Assembly (NCBI GenBank): GCA_030606335.1
Contig: JAUWGP010000005.1
Span: forward strand, 1 to 64,000
Reading direction: 5' to 3'
Length of the DNA: 64,000 bases
DNA from: Caldifarciminota bacterium
GTDB lineage: Bacteria > Hydrothermota > UBA3073
The notes below the pieces were generated by a model, which saw nothing but the letters and a program-made list of their open reading frames with translations, was not told the origin of the DNA and ran no database searches. How positions within the stretch are numbered: position 1 is the first letter of the stretch; each line of letters begins with the position of its first letter. The translations under genes were made by a program, and so were the position numbers. Below are positions 1 through 8,013 of this stretch, in pieces.

Positions 1-2
1 CA

Positions 3-22
3 TGCATCACCAAGGTGATGCA
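3..22. repeat. Perfect 9-bp inverted repeat with 2-nt loop
   Basis: Positions 3-11 are the exact reverse complement of 14-22 with AA between. No T-run follows on either strand, so it is not a convincing intrinsic terminator; it may be a small palindromic repeat or an operator. It lies just downstream of the alkyltransferase-like gene. Confidence 0.5.
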
Positions 23-69
23 CTCCATTAATAATTTAATCTCCTGCTCATTTAGCTTAATCTCATCAC

Positions 70-378
70 CTAATGAATCCAGAGGAAGCTATTTAAATCG
101 ATGCAATCATCCTCTTTAAAGATTATTCCTTCTTTTTTCAAGAGTTTCTTTTGAAGTTCATATCCATGATGGTGTTTTAATGATATACAGCCTTTGCTGT
201 TTATAACCCGATGCCAGGGAAGATTCTCTTTACGGGAAGAAGAATGTAATATATAGGCGACCTGACGAGCAGCCATGTGATTCCCGGCGTAAGCCGCAAT
301 CTGCCCATAGGTAGCTACTTTACCTTCAGGTATGCCTTTTATAATATCTATTACAATTTTATAAAAAGAATTGCTCAT
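70..378 (-). CDS. Alkyltransferase-like (ATL) DNA-binding protein
   Basis: This 102-residue protein is the DNA-binding half of the O6-alkylguanine-DNA alkyltransferase family. The helix-turn-helix region with the conserved Tyr (about residue 24) and the ARQV arginine (37-40) are present. At the active site the usual PCHRV reads PWHRV (residues 54-58): the alkyl-accepting Cys is Trp. Proteins with this change (Atl1/YbaZ type) bind alkylated guanine, flip it and hand it to nucleotide excision repair instead of reversing the damage. Known of the family: no methyltransferase activity. Length is typical of free-standing ATL proteins. It is a single gene with no clear operon partner in the window. 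Confidence 0.9.
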   Translation of the reverse strand: MSNSFYKIVIDIIKGIPEGKVATYGQIAAYAGNHMAARQVAYILHSSSRKENLPWHRVINSKGCISLKHHHGYELQKKLLKKEGIIFKEDDCIDLNSFLWIH

Positions 379-503
379 TACTGCCTTGTTGATTTCTTTT
401 CGCTGCCTTGCCTATTCTGTTATTTCAGTTTAACAATATTTGCTGGCTTATACCCTTTGGCTTGTGCTGTGTAAAATAAGACATATTACATTTTAGATGT
501 ATC

Positions 504-521
504 CGCAACCTTCAGGTTGCG
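504..521. repeat. Short hairpin, 7-bp stem CGCAACC / GGTTGCG
   Basis: Positions 504-510 pair with 515-521 around a TTCA loop, between the convergent or tail-to-head genes at 378 and 595. There is no long T-run; a weak terminator or an interspersed palindrome are both possible. Confidence 0.4.
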
Positions 522-561
522 TTGTAATTCTCAAGCTGAAGCCTGCATCTACCATATTCTG

Positions 562-594
562 AAAAAAAGCGAAATTAACTTTGCTAACGCAGCA
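562..594. repeat. 33-bp element shared, inverted, with 61746-61777
   Basis: An AAAAAAGCGAAATTAACTTT-type sequence; see the partner near cdaA. The two copies are about 61 kb apart and in opposite orientation. Confidence 0.8.
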
Positions 595-1293
595 CTAGAA
601 TCCAGCAGAAATAGCAAAGGCGCTTACTACCCAACAACAAACCACAAGTGCTGCTAAAGTGGCGAAATAGAATAGGGGTCTCCTCTTTATTAGAACAACA
701 ATAGTGTCCCTTAATCGTGCTCCCACCCAGTATCCTACAGGAAAAAGTATTCCTGAGAAAGTCATCCAAACCAAACCTTCGACTGTAAGAAATGCCTTAT
801 AACCGCCAGGATAGTTGAAGGACATGAGATAACGACATGGGGCTAAATGCATGCCAATAAAGTAGAAAGCAGTAACCGCCAACAATCCTGCTGACATACC
901 ACTTGCTATGCGAAATAAGTTGCCTCTGTCAAGTTTGCGTCTGGTTAGAGTCAACACTCCGGTAAGAGCAAATCCCTGCAACATTACAGCCAGACAGGAA
1001 TTTGCCTTACACATTATCGAGACATGTAGAATGGGCACTACAAGTTGCTTACCTAAAATCGCTACCAATGCAATACCCAAAAGCATTAGTGGCTTTCTAA
1101 AGATACCCATAGAAATACCCATGATACCTATTCCGACTCCGGTCAAAATACCTGCACGGAAAGGAAGTCCTGCATTCCTCATCGTACCGCCTAACATTAC
1201 TTCAGATAGACACCAGAGAGAACCAAGTCCCAAAATGGCGATAGAGACATTGATTAGCTGTAGTCTCATAATATTATCAGTTCTCATTTCCAT
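595..1293 (-). CDS. Multi-pass membrane protein, possibly ECF-type substrate-binding (S) component
   Basis: The 232-residue product has about six hydrophobic segments with small loops and no soluble domain. The size, the small-residue-rich helices and the pattern of a short N-terminal cytoplasmic segment resemble S components of energy-coupling-factor vitamin transporters, but I cannot name a substrate and no ECF ATPase or T component is in the window. A strong AAGGAGG Shine-Dalgarno at 1301-1307 lies inside the longer ORF, six bases before the ATG at 1293, so that ATG is chosen over the one at 1311. A consensus sigma-70 promoter lies about 200 bp upstream (1491-1519). Single-gene unit as far as can be seen. 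Confidence 0.6.
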   Translation of the reverse strand: MEMRTDNIMRLQLINVSIAILGLGSLWCLSEVMLGGTMRNAGLPFRAGILTGVGIGIMGISMGIFRKPLMLLGIALVAILGKQLVVPILHVSIMCKANSCLAVMLQGFALTGVLTLTRRKLDRGNLFRIASGMSAGLLAVTAFYFIGMHLAPCRYLMSFNYPGGYKAFLTVEGLVWMTFSGILFPVGYWVGARLRDTIVVLIKRRPLFYFATLAALVVCCWVVSAFAISAGF

Positions 1294-1311
1294 ACTGAAC
1301 CTCCTTATCAT

Positions 1312-1687
1312 TAATTTGGTATTAATCTATATAAAACATTTGTTAGGTAAAATAAGTTGTTAAAAGGCAAATATGGTTAAGTGAACCAGCTATAAACCTT
1401 TTATCCAATAATAGCAATTGAAAGTATAAAAACAATTTTCTGTAGATTTAATCTTATGCTGTTAATGTGAAAATAATTTTTAATTATTTAATTATATAAT
1501 ATAATTACAAGTTTGTCAACATAAAAATTTTAAAATTCTCCCAGGTAATATTTTTTACATACAGATGGATGTTTAGGGTAATTAACCCGTCTCTCCTGCC
1601 TGATAGCAGGTATACCTATCGGAAGACAGGTCAGTAGATATGTGGACGAAAGGTAGATATAATGGTACATGAAGGTCTGAAAGAATG
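1312..1687. other. Intergenic region with minus-strand promoter and small hairpins
   Basis: No gene is visible. The region is very AT-rich, contains the promoter of the minus-strand membrane protein, and near 1590-1635 carries short palindromic sequence (CCTGCC...GGCAGG type) of the kind scattered through this genome. Confidence 0.6.
1491..1519 (-). promoter_or_regulatory. Sigma-70-type promoter
   Basis: On the minus strand the -35 box TTGACA (1514-1519) and -10 box TATAAT (1491-1496) are separated by 17 bp. It points at the membrane-protein gene at 1293, leaving a leader of roughly 190 nt in which nothing structured is obvious. Confidence 0.8.
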
Positions 1688-2476
1688 TTACCAATCAATA
1701 TATTTCTTTATTAGATTTTCCACTGCTTTGGCTTTTTTCTTTATCTCTTCACTTTCAAAGGGACTGAGCTCAAGTAAATTTACAATAGTATTATGTAGTT
1801 CTTTAAGATTCAGAATTTCAACAAGTTGTTCTTTTATCCATTTGTCATATGCAATTGGATATATTCTTTTTGTGATGAAAAGGGCTTGTAAAAATTCCTT
1901 ATATGCATTGTATAACCTATCAAAGGCTTGAAAATATAAACCCCTGTCTACAAAAAGTGGAATATGTTTAAGATTGTTCTTGCAATATTTTATAACCATA
2001 GCTTTGCGTTTTTCTCTCAATTCTTCTGAATAGTAAGGTATCCAGCGAGTCTTAAGTTTTGATAGATAATCTCCTCTTTTAAAGAGAGGAACGCTGTATG
2101 CCAGATAATTACCAATTTCTAACTCAAAACCATCTGGACCTGAAGTCCAGCTATGGTATTTTGGAGTAAATACACCATTAATAATATCTAAATCCACATG
2201 AGAGTATGCTCCAACTGACTCGAGCTTTTTAATAACGATTTCTTTAGTATATATGGAGTCCCACTGTTCTTCAAATTCGACCTTTCTTTTATTATATACA
2301 TCTGGCTTCACAAGTAGTGCTATGTCAAGGCAGCTATCTTTTGTAGCTTTGTTCCGTGCACAAGACCCTGTAAGCAAAATGGCTTTAATATGGTCATTCT
2401 TAGAGAAATGCTCAATAATAAATGCTGCAGCTTCTGCATGCTCAGGTGTTGGGTATTTAATCTCTGAAGTTTTCAT
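1688..2476 (-). CDS. Nucleotidyltransferase-domain protein (MNT/pol-beta superfamily)
   Basis: The N-terminal part shows the pol-beta-type nucleotidyltransferase signature: a GS motif in TGSCAR about residue 37, followed by a D-x-D-like segment in DSCLDIALL, and a third acidic strand (VDLDII). The C-terminal 120 residues form a helical segment resembling the domain that follows the catalytic domain in DUF4037/aminoglycoside-adenylyltransferase-like proteins. Substrate unknown. The ATG at 2476 avoids overlap with the methyltransferase upstream; an alternative ATG at 2521 would overlap it by 22 nt. Neither has a strong Shine-Dalgarno. It probably belongs to the same transcript as the upstream methyltransferase. 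Confidence 0.7.
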   Translation of the reverse strand: MKTSEIKYPTPEHAEAAAFIIEHFSKNDHIKAILLTGSCARNKATKDSCLDIALLVKPDVYNKRKVEFEEQWDSIYTKEIVIKKLESVGAYSHVDLDIINGVFTPKYHSWTSGPDGFELEIGNYLAYSVPLFKRGDYLSKLKTRWIPYYSEELREKRKAMVIKYCKNNLKHIPLFVDRGLYFQAFDRLYNAYKEFLQALFITKRIYPIAYDKWIKEQLVEILNLKELHNTIVNLLELSPFESEEIKKKAKAVENLIKKYIDW

Positions 2477-2499
2477 ATTACTTCTAAATAGAACCACTT

Positions 2500-3474
2500 T
2501 TACTTTTTTGCTGATAACCATTTATCATTATGCTGCTTGATTTCCGTGAAACCTTGTTTCTGTAACCACTTATTGTAATCTGCAAACGAGTGAACTCCTC
2601 CACCACTGATAGACCATGTGAGCAGTGTGACAAGACAGGATAACTCCTCTGGCTTATCACCTGACATTGGGACATCGATAATGATAATACCGCCTGGAAT
2701 TAGCGCTCTATGAATACGCTTGAAGAGGTCAATATTTTGCTCCGGAGTCAAGTAATCAGTTATTTGACCAAGTAATACTGCATTATAATTCTCTTCCCCT
2801 AAATTTACAGAATTTGTATTTCCAGGGACAAACGTCACCTGTTGAAGAATTTTAAAACGGTCAGCTAAATCTCGAGACACTTTCAACACCTTTTTACTAT
2901 CAATACAGGTAACACGGATTGTTTTATCATCCTTTGCCAAAACAAAACTTTTTATGGCGCATCCACAAGCCAGATCAAGGATATGTAGTCCTTTGTGTTT
3001 ACCGGGTTTAAAGCCAACAGCACGCCACATTTCCAGACTCTCCGCAATTCGCAACTTACGATAACTTTCTAATATAGCATCTTGAGCCCATGGAATATCT
3101 TGATAGGATTGCTCTTTACCCCGCATCTTTTGTAAAATATTATCCCATAACTCAGGGTTAATCTCCATCAGTAACCAGCCACCAACATAGGTCTTTTTAC
3201 CTGGAACCAGAAACCTGGCTGCTGTGGACGTAAGGCTATAGGTTTTATTTTGTCGTTTAAGTAACTTTATGCTATATAAATAATCCAACAAGGCATGTAT
3301 GCCAGTTTCATCACAACCACATTCATTTGCTATTGTATGTGTATCAACAGAACCTTTAGCTAATGGAGTAAATACATCTAACAATAATGCTATTCGTACT
3401 AATTGTGGTTTGAAGATTCCAGTATATAGACTATAAATGAGTTCGGGGTTTATATCATCAGTTGGATTATTCAT
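2500..3474 (-). CDS. SAM-dependent O-methyltransferase, winged-helix plus Rossmann type
   Basis: The 324-residue product has the two-domain layout of small-molecule O-methyltransferases. Residues about 20-100 form a winged-helix dimerisation domain. A Rossmann domain follows with motif I LDLACGCA about residue 168, an acidic residue at the end of strand 2 (TCIDSKK), and the post-motif segment RALIPGGIIIIDV. Family members methylate hydroxyl groups of small metabolites; the acceptor here is unknown. GGAG lies upstream of the start. It sits 91 bp downstream of the GalT/HIT-like gene on the same strand, so could be read from the promoter at 5281-5309. Confidence 0.8.
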   Translation of the reverse strand: MNNPTDDINPELIYSLYTGIFKPQLVRIALLLDVFTPLAKGSVDTHTIANECGCDETGIHALLDYLYSIKLLKRQNKTYSLTSTAARFLVPGKKTYVGGWLLMEINPELWDNILQKMRGKEQSYQDIPWAQDAILESYRKLRIAESLEMWRAVGFKPGKHKGLHILDLACGCAIKSFVLAKDDKTIRVTCIDSKKVLKVSRDLADRFKILQQVTFVPGNTNSVNLGEENYNAVLLGQITDYLTPEQNIDLFKRIHRALIPGGIIIIDVPMSGDKPEELSCLVTLLTWSISGGGVHSFADYNKWLQKQGFTEIKQHNDKWLSAKK

Positions 3475-3565
3475 TTAATTTCTCCAAATGCTCTGAATAT
3501 TTACAAATTAGAAATCGGAGCTTTTATATAATGTTACCAGAATATACGCCACACGTCCAAAGGAA

Positions 3566-4717
3566 TCAATATTTGAACTCTACTTCAGTCAGTTGTTTTT
3601 CAGGGGAAATCCCCACCAACATTAGTTTTACTGTTTCAAGAGTTGCTCTACCAAAAATTTCTCTCTCATTTGTTTCATTCTTGCTATTAACACTTGGTTC
3701 ATAGGATAAAATAATCTTCCCTCCAGCTTCAAAAGTAGCCATAGGTCCCTTTTTCCCCATACCAGCCAGTTTCCTTTTGTCCCTTAATATAATGAATGTT
3801 CGGTATTTATCATCTGTTTTTGTACTGATGATATTTTCTGTATGATATTGTTCATCTATACCGTGCCATTTTATAATAATTTTATCTACTGCATCCTCAA
3901 TTATTATTTTATCTGTTCCTTCAACTATCCAGAGAGGAATATAGTATTTTGGTCGAGAAATCCTTATTCCATTGCTTTCACATACAACATCTTTATTTTC
4001 AACTCGTATTTCTTCGACAGGTAACTCTTCAGATGTTGCCTGCAGATGCTCATGTTCTTCAATTGAGGCTCCTGCCAATGAATTAAATATTGTCCTGAAA
4101 TAACCATTTGTTTTATCTATAAAATCATATGATACCTCGAGTATCTTTTTTCTATATTTTTGGGGTCGATGTTTCGCATTCATTATTGTAAAATGGTTAT
4201 TTACAATATAAGCAAAGTTTGAACCTGCATAATATTTTTCACCAGCAAGCTCGATTTTGAATAAAATCTCCCGGGGATTTTGAACATCAATATTTTCCTT
4301 ACATAGATAACAGGCTTTTCCATTTTTATCTTTATTAACCAACTTTACCTTATCAACATTCTCTGAGATAACACCACGCTTAATAAGCAGTTCATGATTT
4401 TTTCTTAATTCCCAATCTGGATTCCATTGTAGATGAAAAGTAATACCAGTGTTGAGGTCAAAGAACCTTTTCTCTTCTTTCCCGTGAGGTTTTAAAGGAT
4501 CGGCTAATACAAATCCAGTATTAACTTGCTGACGATATAGGGCAAGAAGTGCATAGGCTAAATCTGCCCGTTCTGCCAATATCTCTATATCTTTTAATAT
4601 ATATCCTCGTCTCTCTGTAGGTGTTTCGCTAATCTTTTTGAATAATGATTTATCTTTATCAGAGACATTAAATCTATTGTGTATAACTTCAATATACTTA
4701 TGTCTATCTTTTACCAT
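3566..4717 (-). CDS. GalT/HIT-superfamily nucleotidyltransferase-like protein
   Basis: The 383-residue product carries a Cys-x-x-Cys pair (ACYLCKENI, about residue 137) and a histidine-triad-like active-site segment, IEEHEHLQATSE (about 218-229). This matches the HxHxQ of galactose-1-phosphate uridylyltransferase/DUF4922-type proteins except that the first His position reads Glu-His-Glu-His-Leu-Gln. Known of the family: nucleotidyl or phosphate transfer to sugar phosphates through a covalent His intermediate. The substrate cannot be assigned. Its ATG directly abuts the stop of the DUF3788-like gene (TAAATG), implying translational coupling. Confidence 0.65.
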   Translation of the reverse strand: MVKDRHKYIEVIHNRFNVSDKDKSLFKKISETPTERRGYILKDIEILAERADLAYALLALYRQQVNTGFVLADPLKPHGKEEKRFFDLNTGITFHLQWNPDWELRKNHELLIKRGVISENVDKVKLVNKDKNGKACYLCKENIDVQNPREILFKIELAGEKYYAGSNFAYIVNNHFTIMNAKHRPQKYRKKILEVSYDFIDKTNGYFRTIFNSLAGASIEEHEHLQATSEELPVEEIRVENKDVVCESNGIRISRPKYYIPLWIVEGTDKIIIEDAVDKIIIKWHGIDEQYHTENIISTKTDDKYRTFIILRDKRKLAGMGKKGPMATFEAGGKIILSYEPSVNSKNETNEREIFGRATLETVKLMLVGISPEKQLTEVEFKY

Positions 4718-5146
4718 TTATTTTTTAGGTTTTCGTTTTGATTTCAATAACAATTTTATATCAGATATTATATCAGCCCTTAAGACTCTAATCCAGAGCC
4801 AACGACCGTCATGTAATTGTGGTGTATTGTAAAATATATTTTTTATATACTCTGAAAGATTTTTAAAATCTAATTTATCAATTTCTTTCTTACCCAAAGT
4901 AATAAGAATAGTGAAAGAGCCAATTTCAGGAAAAATTGTGCAGAGTGTCCTGGAACTTTTTCTAAATCTATAACACCAGCCATATTTTTTCCCATAAAAC
5001 ATTAATTCTGGATTAATTTCATATGCATCTTTAATATAATTCCAGATATCGTCCCAAAACAAGGAAATATCATTTCCAATTGTTTGTTTTATCTTACCAA
5101 TGTTTGGAACTAATTCTTTATTTAATAATCTATCATATTTTTTCAT
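4718..5146 (-). CDS. DUF3788-like small protein
   Basis: A 142-residue soluble protein with the pattern of DUF3788: a Trp/Tyr-rich N-terminal half with a WCYRFRK segment, an FPEIGSFTILITLGKKE strand-turn-strand, and the C-terminal HDGRWLWIRV followed by a basic tail. Biochemical role unknown. AGGAG lies at good spacing before the ATG. It is the first gene after the promoter at 5281-5309 and is coupled to the GalT/HIT-like gene, suggesting a joint role. Confidence 0.7.
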   Translation of the reverse strand: MKKYDRLLNKELVPNIGKIKQTIGNDISLFWDDIWNYIKDAYEINPELMFYGKKYGWCYRFRKSSRTLCTIFPEIGSFTILITLGKKEIDKLDFKNLSEYIKNIFYNTPQLHDGRWLWIRVLRADIISDIKLLLKSKRKPKK

Positions 5147-5280
5147 ATTATTACTCCTAAATTCTTAAATAAGCAATGCATTTCGTACAATGTCCCAAAC
5201 ATCACCGAAGTTGCGTGTGTCTTTTTGGATTTAACTTGAGTTTTAGTATTTTGCCGCGGTTGTTTGCTATTTTATATTTT

Positions 5281-5309
5281 ATTATAATGTTAAATGTGAG
5301 AGAAGTCAA
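5281..5309 (-). promoter_or_regulatory. Sigma-70-type promoter of the 5146-1688 gene run
   Basis: On the minus strand TTGACT (5304-5309), 17 bp, TATAAT (5281-5286). It points at the DUF3788-like gene 135 bp downstream and probably serves the GalT/HIT-like, methyltransferase and nucleotidyltransferase genes. Confidence 0.8.
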
Positions 5310-5361
5310 GAAAAAATTATACAAATTGCATTTTTCTTAATAGGGGAATAAAAAATAAAGG

Positions 5362-5670
5362 ATGAGATTGCCACGCTCACTCCGTTCGCTCGCAATGACA
5401 GACACCCGGGAAGAGATTGCCACGACTTCACTTCGTTCAGTCTCGCAATGACAGGCACTCTGGAAGAGATTGCCACGCCTTCACTTCGTTCAGTCTCGCA
5501 ATGACATACTGTTGGGATGAGATTGCCACGCCTTCACTTCGTTCAGTCTCGCAATGACATACTGTTGGGATGAGATTGCCACGCCTTCACTTCGTTCAGT
5601 CTCGCAATGACGGAGGACAATGTTTGTCATTGCGAGGAGTGAGAAGGACGAAGCAATCCCTTTTTGGAGA
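5362..5670. repeat. Tandem array of 53-bp interspersed repeat (left flank of integron)
   Basis: About five units begin GAGATTGCCACG and end CTCGCAATGACA, with period 53 bp where regular (starts near 5466, 5519, 5572); the last part at 5626-5670 is an inverted half-unit. Each unit carries the complementary ends ATTGC/GCAAT. The same family recurs at 12958-13255, 46965-47165, 55752-55815 and 55998-56210. Spacers between palindromes are themselves repeated, so it is not CRISPR. Confidence 0.85.
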
Positions 5671-5871
5671 GATAAAGAATAAGGTATGTGATTACCCTCC
5701 TTACTTAGTTAATTCATACGAATGTATGAACTAAAAAGTATAAGGAAAGTATTTTTTATTGTAGAAGTCCAGACGGTTTCATGATTTCCGATTGTTGAGG
5801 TAGGTTCTCTTATTCTATTAGGTAATCTCTTCAGATCTTATTCCTTTTACTTTCGTTGATTTGATCTGATG
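5671..5871. other. Non-coding segment between repeat array and first attC
   Basis: No ORF, RNA or strong promoter is visible here. It is ordinary AT-rich sequence downstream of the last cassette. Confidence 0.4.
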
Positions 5872-5931
5872 GTATAACATTCGAAATGAGCGGCTTTGCG
5901 GAGTAAAGTCCGCTCCATTGAGTGGTTATAC
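5872..5931 (-). other. attC site of the HEPN-like cassette (60 bp)
   Basis: On the minus strand it starts GTATAAC and ends GTTATAC. The inner arms GGAGCGGAC and GCCGCTCAT pair with offset bases, and the loop is short (TTTACTCCGCAAA). It lies 10 bp after the HEPN gene's stop, the standard position for an integron recombination site. Confidence 0.88.
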
Positions 5932-5941
5932 ATCACAATTA

Positions 5942-6640
5942 TTAAGTTGATTCTTCAGATGGAGTAAGTCCACCCCAAATCCAATCAATGTGCAATTTTT
6001 GTTTATTTTCTTCTCCTTCAGTTCTATAAGCACATTTCCATAGCCAATGTTCATCAAAAACATTTTCAAAAAATTTTAATAATTTACTAATCATATATTT
6101 TAGGGTAGACAATGCCTTTTCTGCATGGATTTCATTTGTTTCAAATGGATTTTTAGGTATTTTAGTTTGAGGATAATGATCTACGCCTGGCAAAATTCTA
6201 AAGTAGGGTACCTCTGGGCCATCACCCCACGAAAAAGTACCATCTTCTTCTGCGTTCACATAAACTCCAGATTTTGCATGCACAAAATCATTCCTTATTT
6301 TTATTAGTTCCTTAAAACTTTGAAAGGGCTCTTTGCCCCTTTCAAAAGTTTTGCCTGGAGGATTTGTTTTTCCACATACCAATGGTGCTAACTTCCATTT
6401 TTCTGGAGTTGATAATTTTTCAATTATTGAGGTATCTTTAGAATCATCCGCTCCAAGATAAAACTCATCATAAACTTTATTGATTAAGGCTTCACTTGCA
6501 AATATTGTTGATAAAATTGAATGCCTTGCAAAAAAAGATTTAAGTTTTGATCTTTCTTCTTTTGCAAACCTAAGAAAAGTCTGTGCATCTCTATAATGCT
6601 GATAAAAATAATTAATTTCTATTGTGGATTCTCTTCTCAT
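5942..6640 (-). CDS. HEPN-like domain protein, integron cassette
   Basis: The 232-residue product is largely helical and contains IRNDFVHAK at about residues 116-124. This is the R-x4-H motif that forms the RNase active site in HEPN proteins. Other family members are toxins, abortive-infection effectors or non-catalytic scaffolds. No N-terminal signal or membrane segment is present. The gene starts 14 bp after the preceding attC and has no Shine-Dalgarno, which is common in cassettes, and ends just before its own attC. Its neighbour upstream is the TIR-like cassette, so an anti-phage role is a reasonable but unproven guess. Confidence 0.6.
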   Translation of the reverse strand: MRRESTIEINYFYQHYRDAQTFLRFAKEERSKLKSFFARHSILSTIFASEALINKVYDEFYLGADDSKDTSIIEKLSTPEKWKLAPLVCGKTNPPGKTFERGKEPFQSFKELIKIRNDFVHAKSGVYVNAEEDGTFSWGDGPEVPYFRILPGVDHYPQTKIPKNPFETNEIHAEKALSTLKYMISKLLKFFENVFDEHWLWKCAYRTEGEENKQKLHIDWIWGGLTPSEEST

Positions 6641-6654
6641 GATTTAATTTTTTT

Positions 6655-6722
6655 GTATAACATTTGAGCTAACCTGCTTTTTTCGTGTAGCGTAAAAAGT
6701 CAGGTTGAGCGATTTGTTAGAC
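6655..6722 (-). other. attC site of the TIR-like cassette (68 bp)
   Basis: Minus strand begins GTCTAAC and ends GTTATAC. The arms TCAACCTGAC and GCAGGTTAGCT are the usual imperfect L''/L' pair. The site begins 1 bp after the stop codon of the TIR-like gene. Confidence 0.92.
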
Positions 6723-6723
6723 T

Positions 6724-7488
6724 TTAGAATGGGAGTTCTTCTACATTATCTTTAGGCTTTTGTAATACAAACTTATCTTTATTAGATAAAGTCCATGACC
6801 ATCCTTTTTCCGTAAAACTGTAGCCCCTGTAGTATTCACCAGTTTCATCTTGATAGTTTTCGCAATTCAAGAATCCTTTTTGAATAAGACTCTTTAATGC
6901 TATTGTTGCAGCAACTTTTGTAAATCCTCCTGTTTCCATATCACGTTTAATTTGAAAAGTTGAAGCATTATCGTCAGGATGATTGAGATTTTCTGCAATA
7001 GCCGCTAATGCATAAACCTCGTGTTGATCGAGCCCTTCAAATTTAGCGACTTTTGACACCTCTGTTATATTTGTCAATTTTTCTGTTTTTTGTAGAAAGG
7101 CTTTAATTTTTGCTGTTATATCTGTTTTTAGCTTTTCAAAATCACTTGTAGAACCAGTAGAATATCTAATTATTGTTCTATGCTGAATATCAAATGGAAA
7201 TTTTGATTGTCTTTCTTCTGAGCAAACTAAAACAACTTCTTTACCGCAAGCAATAGCATAACCTAATTCAAACCATACATTTGGATTATCCATAGTAATA
7301 TCTGCTAAACATAACTTTGATTCTCTTATACCTTTTTCTATGTCTTGTATAGGAATGCTTACTTTTGGATCCTGATCGACTCTGTATGGTTCAAGGTCTG
7401 CATCTATAATTGCGGGAGAAAATACATCTTTAAATCTGTTATCAAATTTACCTCGATCAAAGGGCTGGATAACAAAACATAACAGCAT
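6724..7488 (-). CDS. Nucleoside 2-deoxyribosyltransferase/TIR-like protein with winged-helix tail, integron cassette
   Basis: The 254-residue product begins with a Rossmann-like domain: CFVIQPF at the N-terminus, then CLADITMDNPNVWFELGYA (about 80-98) and KEVVLVCSEE. This is the signature of the family linking nucleoside 2-deoxyribosyltransferases to TIR-like NAD-cleaving effectors; the Asp and the Glu of FELGYA are the expected catalytic or ligand residues. Residues about 150-240 look like a winged-helix domain. A strong TAAGGAGGT precedes the ATG, next to the attI-like core at 7518. It is thus the first cassette of platform A. Defence or nucleotide signalling is plausible; substrate not determinable. 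Confidence 0.7.
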   Translation of the reverse strand: MLLCFVIQPFDRGKFDNRFKDVFSPAIIDADLEPYRVDQDPKVSIPIQDIEKGIRESKLCLADITMDNPNVWFELGYAIACGKEVVLVCSEERQSKFPFDIQHRTIIRYSTGSTSDFEKLKTDITAKIKAFLQKTEKLTNITEVSKVAKFEGLDQHEVYALAAIAENLNHPDDNASTFQIKRDMETGGFTKVAATIALKSLIQKGFLNCENYQDETGEYYRGYSFTEKGWSWTLSNKDKFVLQKPKDNVEELPF

Positions 7489-7517
7489 ATTGACCTCCTT
7501 ACATTATTTTAATTTTT

Positions 7518-7524
7518 GTCTAAC
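7518..7524 (-). other. attI-like core site A (GTTAGAC)
   Basis: GTTAGAC fits the GTTRRRY recombination core. It lies between the intI remnant and the first cassette and is not followed by a paired attC structure, so it is read as attI. The identical flank ACCTAT precedes core B at 12477. Confidence 0.65.
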
Positions 7525-7863
7525 ATAGGTTTATCTGGACTAATGAAATAACAATAACAGCTAATGTTAGCCGTATAAATCCTCTCTCAATTATTCATTT
7601 TATCTAATTACTCTCTTAATTAATAAGCAATTAGATATAAGATATTTAAAAACTCGTGTTCTTATACGGCTTAAATATGGCATATAAAGTGAAATTAATT
7701 TATATCTACTGGAATAGTAGGTAGCAAATGAATGTCTGAAGGTATGACAACTTACCTGTTTTACAATACCTGCCTTTTTTATTGCTTGCTTTATTTCCTT
7801 TGCAAAACTGTCTCATAAATATGATGTCTACGTTTAATACCGGTTCGATGGTCTGTTGATATT
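7518..7863. repeat. Long direct repeat, copy A (attI plus 3' end of intI)
   Basis: About 346 bp align with 12477-12824, with scattered substitutions and small indels across attI-like sequence and the intI 3' end. By eye more than four fifths of positions agree. The copies diverge at both ends, so this is a duplicated integron platform rather than a simple insertion sequence. Confidence 0.85.
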
Positions 7864-7928
7864 CTTGTTGCAGGAAAAATATATTGCCAACCCCACTTAT
7901 ATCCTTGGGCTTTCAAATATAAACCAGG
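7701..7928 (-). pseudogene. intI: Integron integrase (intI) remnant A
   Basis: Translating the minus strand gives WGWQYIFPATR, then [18 protein letters not shown] and, after a frameshift, [11 protein letters not shown]. These are the integron-specific insertion (WQYVFP and RRHH.E) and the tyrosine-recombinase box with catalytic HxxR. The frame is broken after ETVLQ, the N-terminal half is absent, and the C-terminal catalytic Tyr region is missing. It is thus a dead IntI. It is co-directional with the cassettes. Confidence 0.88.
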
Positions 7929-7978
7929 TTATACCGCCAAGGGCCTGTAATTTCTCCGAACCGCCCACGGGTTCTTTT
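7929..7978. repeat. GC-richer segment fused to intI remnant A
   Basis: This 50-bp block is much richer in G and C than its surroundings and replaces the expected upstream part of intI. It may be an inserted small repeat. It could also encode the start of a 32-codon ORF from 7995 on the minus strand, which I do not believe is a gene. Confidence 0.35.
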
Positions 7979-8013
7979 GATTTTCCGTCTCTCATTTCAA
8001 ACTTCTATATATA

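Noticed and set aside
1-69. Minus-strand frame running off the left edge (KLNEQEIKLLMECITL)
   Set aside because: Open for about 25 codons with no ATG near its beginning; too short to judge.
70-378. Active O6-methylguanine-DNA methyltransferase
   Set aside because: The acceptor Cys is Trp (PWHRV), so direct reversal is not expected.
5466-5625. Possible CRISPR array (regular 53-bp period)
   Set aside because: The whole unit repeats, including the would-be spacers, and single or inverted copies occur elsewhere. No cas genes.
7899-7995. 32-codon ORF from an ATG after the promoter at 8014
   Set aside because: It is out of frame with intI, short and inside a GC-rich block that looks inserted.
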